A stretch of DNA of 64,000 bases from Gracilaria domingensis (taxonomy: Eukaryota > Rhodophyta > Florideophyceae > Gracilariales > Gracilariaceae). Of this stretch, positions 9,785 to 21,099 are shown one piece after another. The notes below the pieces were generated by a model, which had not been told where the DNA came from, searched no databases, and saw only the letters and a program-made list of their open reading frames with translations. The position numbers and the translations under genes were made by a program. The stretch is from positions 1-64,000 of the forward strand of contig VCMS01000141.1 of assembly GCA_022539475.1 (NCBI GenBank), given 5' to 3'. Every line of letters starts with the position of its first letter. Positions within the stretch are counted from its first letter, which is position 1.

Positions 9785-12680
9785 CTAAGCTGTGGAAAAC
9801 GTACAGTTGGGAGAGGGTGTTCCGTGCACGAGAACCGTGGAGAACTTAGGCAACTTGGAAGGTCCGAAGGAGGTCGTAGCGAAGATTCGTTCACATAATT
9901 GTACATCGGGCTTTCTCAATCTTATGCATCGAAGATCCCGATCGTAATCATCCAGAGAGGGGCAAAAGCCTCTAAGAACGTATGCGGAATTAAGGACAGG
10001 GAGTTTGATGTTCTGATGGTTATTCAGCTGTTGAGTGGTTTCTACACAAAAAGTGCGGAAAGAAGTGAAGGCGTCGCGAGATATTAGGTTGATGAACTGC
10101 AGTGGGTTTGTCGAGAAAAGTTCTGCCAGAGCCGAAAAAGATACATGTGGATGCCATCGTAGGTACTTGTCAGCTGTGCTAATGTCAAAGAGTGAGAAGG
10201 AGTTACCGTGGCAAACCATTGCCTGAAAGCGGTTGATGGAAGGGCTGCAAGAGTTGGAGAAGACAGAGAAGTGACTTCTGAACGAAAGGGATTGCAAATA
10301 GTCCTGCGACTCTTGAATGGCGTTCACCGTTTCCTTATGAGCTGTAGTTCGCCTTCGAGAAGTTCGACGATAGTAGTTCTTAAAGAGAAGATGAGCATGT
10401 TCATACACGCCCGCATCGTCGAAGTGCAGGCCTCCGTATCGCCGTATGTCTGGAATGATGTGGTCAAGGAGGTAGAATTTAAGAGTAAGAAAGTTGGAAG
10501 CTTGGTACGGGCCGAGAATGGAGACTGTGTGAAACTTGAAGTTCTTGGTCATAGTTTCCACTGCATTTATCCGATGCTCCGTCCATTCCGGATCGGTATT
10601 GTAGCGTAGGACGTTATTGATGAGGTTAGGATGTGAACACGGTGGTAATAGGGGCGGAGGATTCCTCACCACAACAGCAGTCGAAGAACGCGCCAATGAA
10701 AGGGAACACCATATCAAGGGAACGGCACTCCTTGGCTTCCAACATACCCCTGATGCCGTCTGTCGTGAAGAAACCGTTGAGAGACTTTTCTTTTTTGGAT
10801 GTGGAGAAGTCAATTTAAAGTCCGGATGCTGGATAAGAGCGCTCAATGTCTGCGAGAATGACTTAGGCGTGGCTTAGAATAGAAGTTAGAACGGTCTTGA
10901 AAAACCTCGAGTTTCCCTGAGACCGAACAGAAGTTTGAAGCGAATCGGACTTGAGGCGGTCAATTGAAGAGAGTTTGATAACTTTAGAGATTCCGAGATG
11001 AAAGTTATGAAGGGGCTCGAAGGAGAAGATTTAGCAAGGAGTGAGCAGTTCGGAGACATTGACCATAGGGAATGATTCGAGAAAGGACTTGTAAGAGGAT
11101 AAGGAGGTGGTTTGGAGTAGTGCAACAGCTTCATTTCTCAGGGTCCTTGCCACTCAAAGTCTGCTGAAGAGCAGAGCCTGCTCAGTGTCGGCAAGTAGAC
11201 CCTGGTGTTTCTTTCTCGTTGCTGAAGTGTGTGACGGTTCGCTCATTGAGAATGGGTTGATAGATGTTGAGTTGCGAACGAGGGATAAGTCCTCTCTGAC
11301 AGGGCCTGTTTGGTTTTGTGCCATGTAGGACAGCGAGAATTTTCTTTGCTTCGGGAATGTCAGCGCTATAGCTAGCGATGATGAGATGACACTGACGAAG
11401 GACTCCCTTGGCGTCTCTGAAGGGGAAGCCTTTTATGCATATGTCGTACAGAGGTTTGAGGATAGTTTCCAAGGACTTCTGAATGAGCTCCATGCGCACA
11501 ACGCGAGTTATGTTCGACGAAAACGGGCCAATTTCCAAAGAGTGGGTGTCGGTGGAGGAGGAATCGGAGGAGCAGGATGTGAAGGAAGTGGGAATGTAGC
11601 CGACGAGAGTGTGGTGGTGTGTGATACATTTTCTGCGGAAAGAGTCCTTGAATTTGAGAAACGTAATATGGAGGTGGCATGATGTGACAGAGGAGCTTTT
11701 TAGCGTGGTGGAGGACTTATCGGAGTGAAGTTGAAGCATGCCGACGAAAGAGTCTATACCACTAGTGGTGAGATTATGCCAGATTACTCCTGGGTTTGGG
11801 GAATGTGCGATGTGCTTTTGGAGAGCGGGAACGCCGTCATGTTCGAGTTTGGAGGCCATGAGATGCGCAAATGCGTCGGTTACAGTGCGGGAGGCGTGGA
11901 GAATTGGGTGAAAGAAGGCGTTCTCATGAGATGCTAGGCGAAGTTGTTGTTGAAGGACTTGAATGGTGTCCTTCACATAGAGGGTGGCAGAGAACTGACT
12001 GTTGTTGTCATGAATGGTGGTGGAGGTGACGCCAATAGAGCTCACGGTCTGTTCAAAGATTTTGGAGTGTAGTTTGAGACACTCAGAAGCGGGGGTGGTG
12101 AAGGTTTCGAGAAGAGATTGGGGAAAGTTGGACTGCCTGAGAATGTTGATAAGCTCGTCTACGAAGCGCTTTCCGAGTTTCGTAGTGATGGAGGAAATGT
12201 ATGTGACAAGATTGTGAACGATATCACTTGGAGCGGACGGGAAGAGGGCATGACCGGAACCTACAGAGAGGGATTGAAAATTGAATGGGGATTGTGGTGT
12301 GGCTAGATGTGCTGCGTCGGAAGAACGTATGGAGAGAGCAAGCTGCTGTTCTTCGTACGATTCGTCAGTAGCGAGTGCTACATTATCGGAGGGGCGGTTG
12401 GAGGAAGAAGAGAGATATGGTTTGGAACTACTGAGTCGGCAACGTTTCGTTCGGGGGGGAAGAGGGAACCGCGGGGGGCTGCAGGAGTCAGAAAAGGGTT
12501 TGGGTCATGCCGGTGTCTGCAACGTCTCTGATGTTGCGCGAGGAAGGCGACAGAGTCTGTGTGAAAGGCGCAGCGTGGGAAACAAGAGATGTACATGATG
12601 CAGTACGGCTGGGAGGTGGAGGAGGGGGTTGGTTGGAACGTTGGATGTGAGGAGCGGAAGTCTATGGTGCAGTGTTGCAA
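9785..12680 (-). pseudogene. Plavaka-type (CACTA superfamily) transposase, decayed
   Basis: The minus strand starts with a Cys/His cluster (CFPRCAFHTDSVAFLAQH, about 12600-12540), fitting the N-terminal zinc finger of Plavaka transposases. The catalytic part follows at about 12045-11180: a DSFVGMLQLHSDKSSTTL block, FKDSFRRKCITHHHTLVGYI, KPLYDICIKGFPFRD, and CHLIIASYSADIPEAKKIL, the family's ASYVADxPE block. Near 11055 another frame carries FSFEPLHNFHLGISKVIK, the family's D/P-LHQ-L-GxFK block. The C-terminal frame (about 10846-9785) contains KFYLLDHIIPDIRRYG and YEHAHLLFKNYYRRTSRR, matching the KFH...HI..DI.R.G...EAH...K..YR.T ending. At least three frame changes separate these blocks, one near a G-run at about 12455, so it is a dead copy. 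Function in life: a DDE-type cut-and-paste transposase. Confidence 0.8.
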
Positions 12681-14333
12681 CTTGGAGGAACTTGTTGACG
12701 TACCGTGTGGGGGATAATATAGGGAGAGTCAAATCGGCGCCATGCACGTGATGGTTTACGTACATCACGATATGACATGAGTACGTCGAGGAGGGAAGGA
12801 ATGGTGAAAAACTGAAAAGTAACATTCCTAAATTTTGGAGACCATACTTTGCGGCAGCGTAAGCTCTACACTAGACGTAGCTAGTGCTGCACTGGAGCAC
12901 TCAGGAAACTGGCATGGCTCGGGCCTGAAGAGTGCGACGTGGGCTCTGATCATGGCCCCTCTCTCCAACACATTATCTTCCAGATCACGCAAGTTCTATA
13001 GGGGTACGTCAAATTCGTAACGGTCTCGACTCTTACTGCCGTCTTATTAGTTTCTGACCTTGTTCAATGCGACCGATGTACGAGTAACAAGCGAACGACT
13101 ATTATGGAGATCATGCGAGTGACATACTGGTACGGTTCACTCTCTAACTACGGTTTTTATGGGATCTAGTTCTTCCTGACCCCGTTTGCCGCGAGGGATT
13201 TACAGAGAGCGAGCGAAGGTGCTAGGAACGCATGTGCGCCCTCGTAAGGTACGTCGTCAATTACGCTCTAAGAGCGACTCGAGTGAGAAATGTACTACAA
13301 TTCTCACTGGAGTCGCGTTTAGAACTTAATTAGCGAGGTTCTAACGACTAACTGCTGCGGTTTAGTTCTGGCTTACTGAATTTTGGGTCGTCCATTGAAT
13401 TGGGTTGGAAACTGTGGCACAGGGCGGCCTTGAGGGTAGATGGCGGAGCGGTAGACCGTGAATGTGTCGAATTATCAGGACTGGAAGACATGGAGAGGTA
13501 TGTAACGTATTGAAAAGAAGTTCGTGTGTGTTATCTGATTGCTAACTGTGTGTCTCATTACTGCTTCTTGCAGGGTCTTGATTCTTGAATAGGGACGTGA
13601 AGGTGTGTTTGGATACGAGAACTGGAGGATTTGAAAAGGTAGAGAGATATCGCATTCAAGGGTTGCGTGTGCGCTATGGGTACTAACTGTTTTCAATGTG
13701 TGTTTGTGTGCGGTGCCGCGATGAAACTGTATGGATGGTGATTGGGACTGAATGGGATGGAGAGGTAAGAGGTTCAGGTATCGAAGAAACGCTTCCTGGT
13801 TGTTTTGAGTATGGCTACTAACTTCGTGTCCGTTTACGGCTTTCTGTGATGGTGCTATCGAGGAATGTGGACTGTGCGAAGGAAGATGTTATATGCAACA
13901 GCGGATGAAGAAATTCTGAAGATGAGGTCTGGGTTTGATCATGATGTTTTGAGTAACTGCGGTCGCGGTGGTGGCGCTCGGGGGGTACTGCCGCAAGTGA
14001 ATATTCCAGCCTTAGTATTCTCGGAGGCTTGCTGCGTTCGATCCAGACTGGTCCTTTCCCTGGGCTTCCTATGTGGTCCGTTGGCAGACCACCCGAATGG
14101 GCCCACTCACCTAGAACACTTGCAAAAGTAAAGAACTGCAAGTACGGTTCTGCCATCTTTCATACTTGCTAGTTCTTGATGTCTAGTATCAGAAACATAG
14201 CTTACTTTGGCATACCTCAGAATCATTCATTAGTGGTTGTTTCTCTAGTTCTTTTTCCAAATCGAAACTACAGAAAGTGCAATGTAACAAATGAAAAACT
14301 AGCATTTAGAAACTAAGATTTTTGGACTGCTAA
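12681..14333. other. Non-coding interval with inverted repeats
   Basis: This is upstream of the Plavaka-type gene. At 12869-12900 the words CACTAG, CTAGTG, AGTGC and GCACT occur in both orientations within 32 bases, as in CACTA subterminal repeats. A strong hairpin lies at 13267-13323. Other than short, unrecognised open frames, nothing coding is supportable. Confidence 0.5.
13267..13323. repeat. Imperfect hairpin, 23-bp arms
   Basis: The inner arms 13274-13289 and 13301-13316 (GCGACTCGAGTGAGAA against TTCTCACTGGAGTCGC) pair with one mismatch around an 11-base loop. The pairing extends outward for about seven more bases with two mismatches. It could be a folded miniature element or a transcribed stem-loop. 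Confidence 0.7.
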
Positions 14334-15640
14334 CTAGCAAAACGAGAACACAATCGATCCTCTATATTCACCGTGAGCGTGTTTCTTCCTTCCTGACGTC
14401 CTGAAAAAGTGGCACAGAATGTCTCCCAGGAAGGTCTCAGGTTCAGCTGGACATTAGCGGTACGATGAGTAGCCAAATACTCATCGGAGAAAGCATCAAA
14501 ACGAGATGGAAACCGTGTCCGAAGTTTCCTTCGAATGCCTTCCAGCAGTTTCCACTTGGTAGTAGCGGACATTTTGTACAGGAATAAGTTCAAGACAACC
14601 TTTTTCAAATCGGACAGGAACGTTTTTGACAAATCCCTTAGTTTGGAAGCGATATCATCCGAAAGGGTGTGAACCCAAGGCACTGTAGCGTTGATTTCTG
14701 TGGTTGGCTTCACTTCGATCCCGAGTGTTTTGAACACCGATGCTGGACTGTATTCGGAAGAACGGCACTCAATTGGGCCGAAAGAAAGCGTCGCTTTCTT
14801 CATGGCAAGATACGGTAACAGCATTTGTTCTGCGTCACGAAATCCAAGACTGGAAGCAAAGGAATCCCATCATAGACATACTATTTGCACAGCATAACCC
14901 ATCCGCCTTATGAGAGCTTGGTTTGACATGAAGAAACCATCGACAAACAGCACCTGTCTCCGAGAACCAGTTGCAGTCTTCGCCTTCTTCGCAACTGAGA
15001 TTCGCCTCTCCATAGTGATACGCTTCACTATAGATACACAGAGCAACTGCTGAAAACGAGTAGCAGGCTCAATCCGGAAGGTAGTTTTCTTCGTCTGCTT
15101 GGATCCCGGACCATGCCCTTTGAATAAGTCATTCCATAACTCACGCTCCATAAAAGAATTCCCGCCATCCACATTCTTATCCAAACTCCATTCGAAAAGA
15201 TCCCTCAGCCGACGATTCTGACTCTAGTCATCCACATCAATGATACGGACATACTTGTAGACGCGAGTTATGAACCTAACATCGGTACATATCTTCACCA
15301 GCTCCTGCAGCGTGTAGTAAGTTTGTGTACGTGCTCTTCGTAACATACGTGAAAACTTCCCGTGCAAAAAACCACACTGGCACGGTTTGCGAAGCGTACT
15401 CAACGAGAACCGTGTATCCAATCTGAAGAGGGAAACCAATGCCGCCTCGAGACGCCGCAAACGAGTCTTTCAGCTCGAGAAGTATGCTGAAAAAACGGAG
15501 GAACCGCGTCGCCATAATATCCTTCTCACCGGAGCTAGACTCCGTAGATGCCACGGAAGATGCTGTAGTCGACATTTCTCTGCTGTTAGGACCACGGGGG
15601 GTCTGTTTCCGCCGGGTGCCATGTAACTCTCGCAAGAACT
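14334..15640 (-). pseudogene. Second copy of the methyltransferase-gene 5' segment, unrecognised domain
   Basis: The end of this minus-strand region (14590-14340) is clearly homologous to 2887-3170 on the plus strand, sharing SATTKWxLLEGIRRKLRTR and FSDEYLATxRTA. The part before it (15640-14600) has no counterpart in copy 1. It encodes helical, coding-like stretches, for example FGPIECRSSEYSPASVFKTL and MERELWNDLFKGHGPGSKQT, which I cannot assign to a family. It presumably represents the real N-terminal portion of the methyltransferase-SET protein, lost in copy 1 where the 75-bp patch replaces it. A few stops and frame changes break it. Homology stops at GAGGATCGATT, next to a 19-bp motif also found near 24345. 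Confidence 0.5.
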
Positions 15641-15838
15641 CGCGAAAGCGAAATGGAAAGTGGCGATAAAACTCGCTGGAAAAGTTCTCGAAAGCGTAGT
15701 AGACGGTGGTGATGAAACGTTATTCTAAATTCGTATTTGAGCGGGTGTTAGTCGTACGCGGGGGCGGTGGGAACAGGTTTACAAGAGCATGTGTAGAAGA
15801 CAGACTTGCGTAAAATCACGTCTAGTAGTGATTATCGT

Positions 15839-16955
15839 GGTGGCCGGATGCGACGTGTTCAGACCGCGATCTGGAGACTGTGGAATCGGGTACCGGGCTA
15901 CGTGTAGAAGGGGTTGCAGCGCGCATGGGGCAGATGGGATATGCTCCTATACGACTCAGAATCGCCGTTCTCTGCCACAGACCGGCTCCACCCACATCAT
16001 TTTCTCCCATAGCCGCCATCATAGGGCTGCATACAAATCTTCTGTACGTTCTCCACCTCCACTCTCGCCGATTGCGCTCCAACTCCTACGCGCACCCAAA
16101 AAGCGGTTGCATTTCGCAGGCTCAAGGCTTCCAGACGCCATCGTCATCGCAACCTTCGACGACCGCATCCGTCGTAATCAACAACAAGAGCGTCTGGAAC
16201 AACATGCGGCTTAGCTCTGCCCACTCCCCGTACTGGTGATAGCAATTTAGTAGCGAGCATGACGTTTTACAGCTCTCACATTCCTTTTCGCCAGAACGTC
16301 CGCCGTGCCTTTTACGTAATAAGGACGACCGTCGCAAGACGCAGACACCGGCTATAGCGCTGCCTTGACGTCTGCAGCCACCGTGGCCGCAGCTGCTTAT
16401 CTCGGTATACCTAATGACTGCGCTACACATCCATCGCCGGGCAGGATGTCTGTCTCAGACGCTCAGTTTTATACGGCCTAGCGCGTGTTGCGTGCATTGC
16501 ACTTTCCGTCTCACACCGTGTTGATGATGCAGCGTCAACACACTTCTTAGCACCCACACCAAGAGCAAAACACGTGTACGGTCGCCGCCCGGCACTGAAC
16601 GTGATGAAGGTCCTTCTCAGAGAGCTCCCACGACAAATATCTATGATCATAATAGCCGTATGATTTCCATTGGTGCTGCCATAACTACCCTCATTCTCGA
16701 AGAGCTCTGCTCTTCAGCATTCAATCTGAACTTCGATAAAACCAAATCCGCGCGTAATCGTTTCTTGTCTCTGTGTAGATACGTATAAAGTGCGATGTTA
16801 AACGATAAATGTTGTTAAACGACAAATGTGCTCTGCGTAGCTCTACTCAGCTCTACGTTGTACCCTACAACATCCTTTTCCACCCCCGTACGGTGGCGTG
16901 GTGGCCGGATGCGTAGTGTTCAGACCGCGATCTGAACACGTCACATCCGTCCACC
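15839..16955. mobile_element. Possible small TIR element with a head-to-head terminal palindrome
   Basis: The word starting GGTGGCCGGATGCG (15839-15873, plus orientation) recurs at 16900-16934 with two changes. It recurs again inverted at 16929-16955, giving a near-palindrome at 16900-16955. The outermost copies are inverted and about 1.1 kb apart, as in a non-autonomous DNA transposon. The interior has no recognisable gene. I cannot identify a clear target-site duplication, so the boundaries are provisional. Confidence 0.4.
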
Positions 16956-17271
16956 CAAGAAGGGTACCAGGCGGAATCTGTGAAGGTTAATCATGCTGTC
17001 TGGTATGCATCTAAGCCTTCTAAACCGTCTCTAACTTCCTGCACCACTCTTTCAAATTGACGCGAATGTTCACGTGCTCATTTCCGCGAGCTGCACTGCA
17101 AATCTGCGAAACGAACGGGTGCGACACTTTAACCGACATCGAAGCCTGTACCGTGTTCAAACCGAGCGGGTGCGCCGTTTGCTGACCTGATCAGAGCATT
17201 ATAGGATTAGCGCTTTGTTCTGCATTCACCTGTATAGGTGTTTGACGAAGCTAAATTCAACAGGCTATACA

Positions 17272-17721
17272 ATGGAGCCAAGATGGTTGGGAAACTGGCA
17301 GATGAGGCGCTCCCGAAAGTCGCGGAAAGTTCGGAACCCCATGGCCCCGCATCTTCGAAGTGCGAAGAATAAAAAAGAAGGAGGGAAGAAGAGTAGCGCG
17401 GAAGCACAGAATCCGGAGAGAAGTATGAGCTCTAACTCGGGGAATGCGAAGCCCGAATCGGAGAACAAAGTGACGCTTCTTTTCGCGGGGAATGGAACGA
17501 AAAAGCTCCCAATTGGCACGGCTGAAGTGGTGGCCATCGAGTCTGCAGGCGACGGCAAAGAGTATCGAAGAGAAATGCATGGTCACACACTGAAAGGGAA
17601 GCCGGGACAGAATATAGTCGGTATATGGCGAGCTGATGTATCCAACGAGCTCCATACACCGTACCCGTATTCACTTAAGTGCGCTGGTGAAGACTCTAAT
17701 CCAAAGTTCGTTGCGAACTGA
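17272..17721 (+). CDS. Unrecognised basic protein upstream of ParB-like copy 2
   Basis: An open frame from an ATG gives about 149 residues. The first third is Arg/Lys/Ser-rich (RRSRKSRKVRN). The remainder is more ordered (VTLLFAGNGTKKLPIGTAEV, EMHGHTLKGKPGQNIVGIWR). No family is recognised. It ends 98 bases before the homology with copy 1 begins and points the same way as the ParB-like gene, so it may be its 5' portion or a short partner gene. Copy 1 has no equivalent because its sequence switches to the 75-bp patch. Confidence 0.35.
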   Translation: MEPRWLGNWQMRRSRKSRKVRNPMAPHLRSAKNKKEGGKKSSAEAQNPERSMSSNSGNAKPESENKVTLLFAGNGTKKLPIGTAEVVAIESAGDGKEYRREMHGHTLKGKPGQNIVGIWRADVSNELHTPYPYSLKCAGEDSNPKFVAN

Positions 17722-17819
17722 AACAGATGGGTTTCTATGCCTAGGACTTGAACTTCATGGTTTCGGGTTAGACCGTTGAGAACACCACGCCGCAGGTGCC
17801 CAGTAAGAAAACACGGGAT

Positions 17820-20800
17820 ACCAATGCAGCGTCCAAGACAGGAGGGGAACGAGTGCGTATGGCGGAAACACCGAAACCCCGGCGTACACCGAGTGGGAAG
17901 CGGTTGCCACCTCAGGTAGCCCAGAACAAAACACCGGGCAAGCAACAGAAGAACAAAGGGGGAAAAGAAGTACCGCCTCCAGCGCCTGATCCTGTGCTTA
18001 AAACTCATCTAAGCAACACCAGGGTGGTACAATGGTAGGAACTGCACAATTGACCACAACTCCAGAGAGTGCGGTCTCTGCGTTACGGAAGGAAATAGCG
18101 CTAAATGTGGAGTCTGGGTCGTCAAGAAATAGCACTGCTGAAGCGATTGCAATGGCTCGGAGTCGCAGTGGAACTAGGATGGAAGTTGTGGATGTGCATG
18201 AAGTGGATGATAATGACGTTGTCTTGGTGAAGGAGAGCTTGGCTGGAGACGCCAATGGTCTATTCGACGAAGGTGATGAATTACCTTCGGATGACGTGGA
18301 TATGAGGCTGGCAACGCTCAGATTCAAGTTGGCCTATTATGAGTACGAGTCCATGAAGATCGACATCAACCTAATCAGAATCGCGGACGCAACTGTGAGA
18401 GGGACAGTTCGGGAGCATGTTGAAGCTCTGAAGGCGGAGATTCGAAGGGAAGGGTTTCTTCAAACCCTTGGAACGATGAGTGTTGCTATTTTGGTCACGG
18501 ATAGGTCCAAGAAGTAGATGGTGGAGGGCGATCGCGTGAACGTTGCGTGTATCCTCATAGATGGGGCTCATCGTCTTGAGGCAATCAAGGAGCTATGTAA
18601 AGATGATGCAAAAATAAAGAAACTGTGCGAAGGAGCTACCGTTTCCTTATGGAGGAGAAAGGATGGACAAAGCTTGAACACGAGGGAGCTTCTGAGCCTG
18701 GGTAATGCTTTCAACGATAGACTGAAGCAGGCCCGACTTATGAACTTCGCCGTCAAGGTTTATTCCATTGTATCCTTTACAACCACGATGATTGAAGAGG
18801 AGAAGAAAGCGTTGAACAACATGAAAAGGACTGCTGTAGCGGGTGCTTTAAGTGTATGCGGAATAATAGGCCAGTGTCATATAAGGCATTCTGCTGAAGC
18901 ATTTGCAAAGTGTGTGTTGGGAGTATAATGAGATTGGTATTACATGTACCTCCAGTGATGAGTTCTTTTCTATCAATGAGGACACAACCGATTTCACCCT
19001 GGACGCTCTCGCAGCATATTTTGCGAGGCGACGAGAGTCCAAACTGAAGGGCCGCTTTGAAGACATACGGAAGTATTTCTTTATATGCTGCCGGTCCCTA
19101 AATGAGCTGGCCGTTGAAGTATCAAAAAAAAGAGACTCTCTTTGAAGGAAGTGTGCGAGATGCAAATTGAAGCCACTAGGTTTGACAAAATCAGCCTTTG
19201 TGAGTATCTTGCGCGACAAGCCGCACGCGTGGAAATTGCAGCGACAAAGAAGCTTTGGGGCCGGAAGATATCGAGAAGGGTGACATATGCTCGTGAAAAG
19301 CTGAAGAAGTCCATCGAGGTGGATTTCAATTCGACTGTGGGGCCGTCTGCTACGATGGGAGGCGGGAAGACGCCCACGCTTACAACCCAAGCCACTAAAC
19401 CCGATACTCGGGGGTCGCGTTCTAAACTTTTCAAGGAGAAGAATGCCGGGGAAGATTTTCAGAAAATGGGACACGACGTTGTTTTAGTGGAACCAAGTGG
19501 TGCGGGATTGAGCAGGAGCACCACAAAAAGCCGTCGACGAAGGAAGATGATGAGCGATAACAACCCCAGGGCTCAAAAGAAAGCGAAAGTAAGCGAAATG
19601 CCCCAAGATGAAACATTCGTCATCAATCATCTGCGTAAGATCGGAGGGAAAGAGGTCAGAAGCTTCCTCAAACCTCCTCAAACCTCCTTTATCAGCGATA
19701 AGCACTCTGATTCAGCGCCGAATGTTGAGACGCCGGCAGACGACACGCATCCTTTCGACGACACAGGCCCGGAAAGTCTACCCCCGGGGCTGAAGAAAGC
19801 AGACGAAGGACCCTACGAGGAAGGAATTCGTGGTTGAAATTGTTGAAAGCCGTTCCTATCAAGCGGCCTGCTGGAGTGGACGGGATTAAGTCTGTATATC
19901 CGTGGATGGATGCGGTAAATCTCGGGAAGGAGCACCGAGAGCATTTGCTCGAGCCAAGGCACTTTAAAGGAGTACACATGCTGTGTTTTGGGAGGCTGCG
20001 TATCAGGGTCAGAAGCTTCTCAACGAGGGGGTAGGAGAGGGGGAGGTTGATGATGGGACCTTATGAGCAGAGGCAGTGAAGAACGATTCCGTCGCGTATA
20101 TTTATTTTGAGAACAAGAAGGCTGAACTTCGGGAGAGAGGTTTCTGTATTCTAGAAGGCCTTGCTTGTGACAACGATCTTTTGAAGATGGCTGTAAGCCC
20201 CAGCAATATCATCGATGGGGATTTAAGCGTCGACTTACTGGAATTCTTTAAGAAAAAATTCTAAGAAGCCCCAGACCTCAGGGTACCGGAAAATCGAACT
20301 ACATGGATTTCTATAATCAATGCGGACAGCGGCAGGTACATGACGACGAGAAGAGGTATAGTGGACGACATGGAGAGTAGAACGGAGAGGCATTTGCTTG
20401 TGAAGAAGAGGGCGTTGTTAGATGCTCGGCTTGGTCAGATACGTGCGGCGTTGGGGCTACGAGACAACAAGCAATCGAATTAGAGAATGTATGCACCGGA
20501 GACCAGAGGGAGGATCTTAGGGGACGGAGTGGCTTGGCAGCGACAGCAACTACATACCGACTTCGAGACCTTGACAAACGAAGACAAGCTGGAGAACCCG
20601 GGTTACTTTGTGATGGTCTCCGGAACTGTGTCGTTCCCACTTTGGATATGTGAAGGATACCACAGTCAATTTGCTGTAACATCAAAAGCATTTGAAGGGT
20701 TGGCACGAGGAATGGTTGTGAGAAAGCTCTTTATCCCACCTATGTCTGTGTTTATTGGGAGAGGGGATGTATTTCATGCCGTGCGGGCACTAAAGATGGC

Positions 20801-21099
20801 AGATTTCCGGAAAACCCACTGTTCGCTACCATATGTATACGGTACCAAAGAAGTACAGTCAGAAGGATGCAGTTCATCTGAATCACCATTTTCGACCGAC
20901 TTTTGTGGAAGAAGACGACCTCATAGGAATGAAGGACAACGCAGGTGGTCCTGCGGTGGACATGGAATTGGTTGAAGATGGGAAGTACGAGGACGAAGAT
21001 GATGCGTTGATGGTCGAGGAAGCGAACAGCGACGAAGAAGACGAGAAATGTGAAGCGCAGGGGATAAAAGAAGTGACAGAGGATGGGTATGAGAACTGA
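17820..21099 (+). pseudogene. ParB-fold / 2OG-Fe(II) dioxygenase-like gene, copy 2
   Basis: This matches 1-2822 in inverted orientation and extends 460 bases further than copy 1 can show. Order: basic Lys/Pro-rich start (17846-18030); helical lead and ParB-type block with LIDGAHRLEAIKEL (18550-18600); helical middle region (18900-19340); basic stretch SRRRRKMM (about 19530-19560). A dioxygenase-like domain follows (20090-20930), with RERGFCILEGL, LHTDFE (HxD metal pair), a strand VMVSGTVSFPLWI, IPPMSVFIGRGDVFHA (distal His), and RYHMYTVPKK in an adjacent frame (2OG-binding Arg position). The tail is acidic. 2OG dioxygenases of this kind hydroxylate or demethylate DNA or protein. The frame is interrupted several times, and most interruptions are the same in copy 1. 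The ParB and dioxygenase calls are inference from motifs. Confidence 0.65.
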
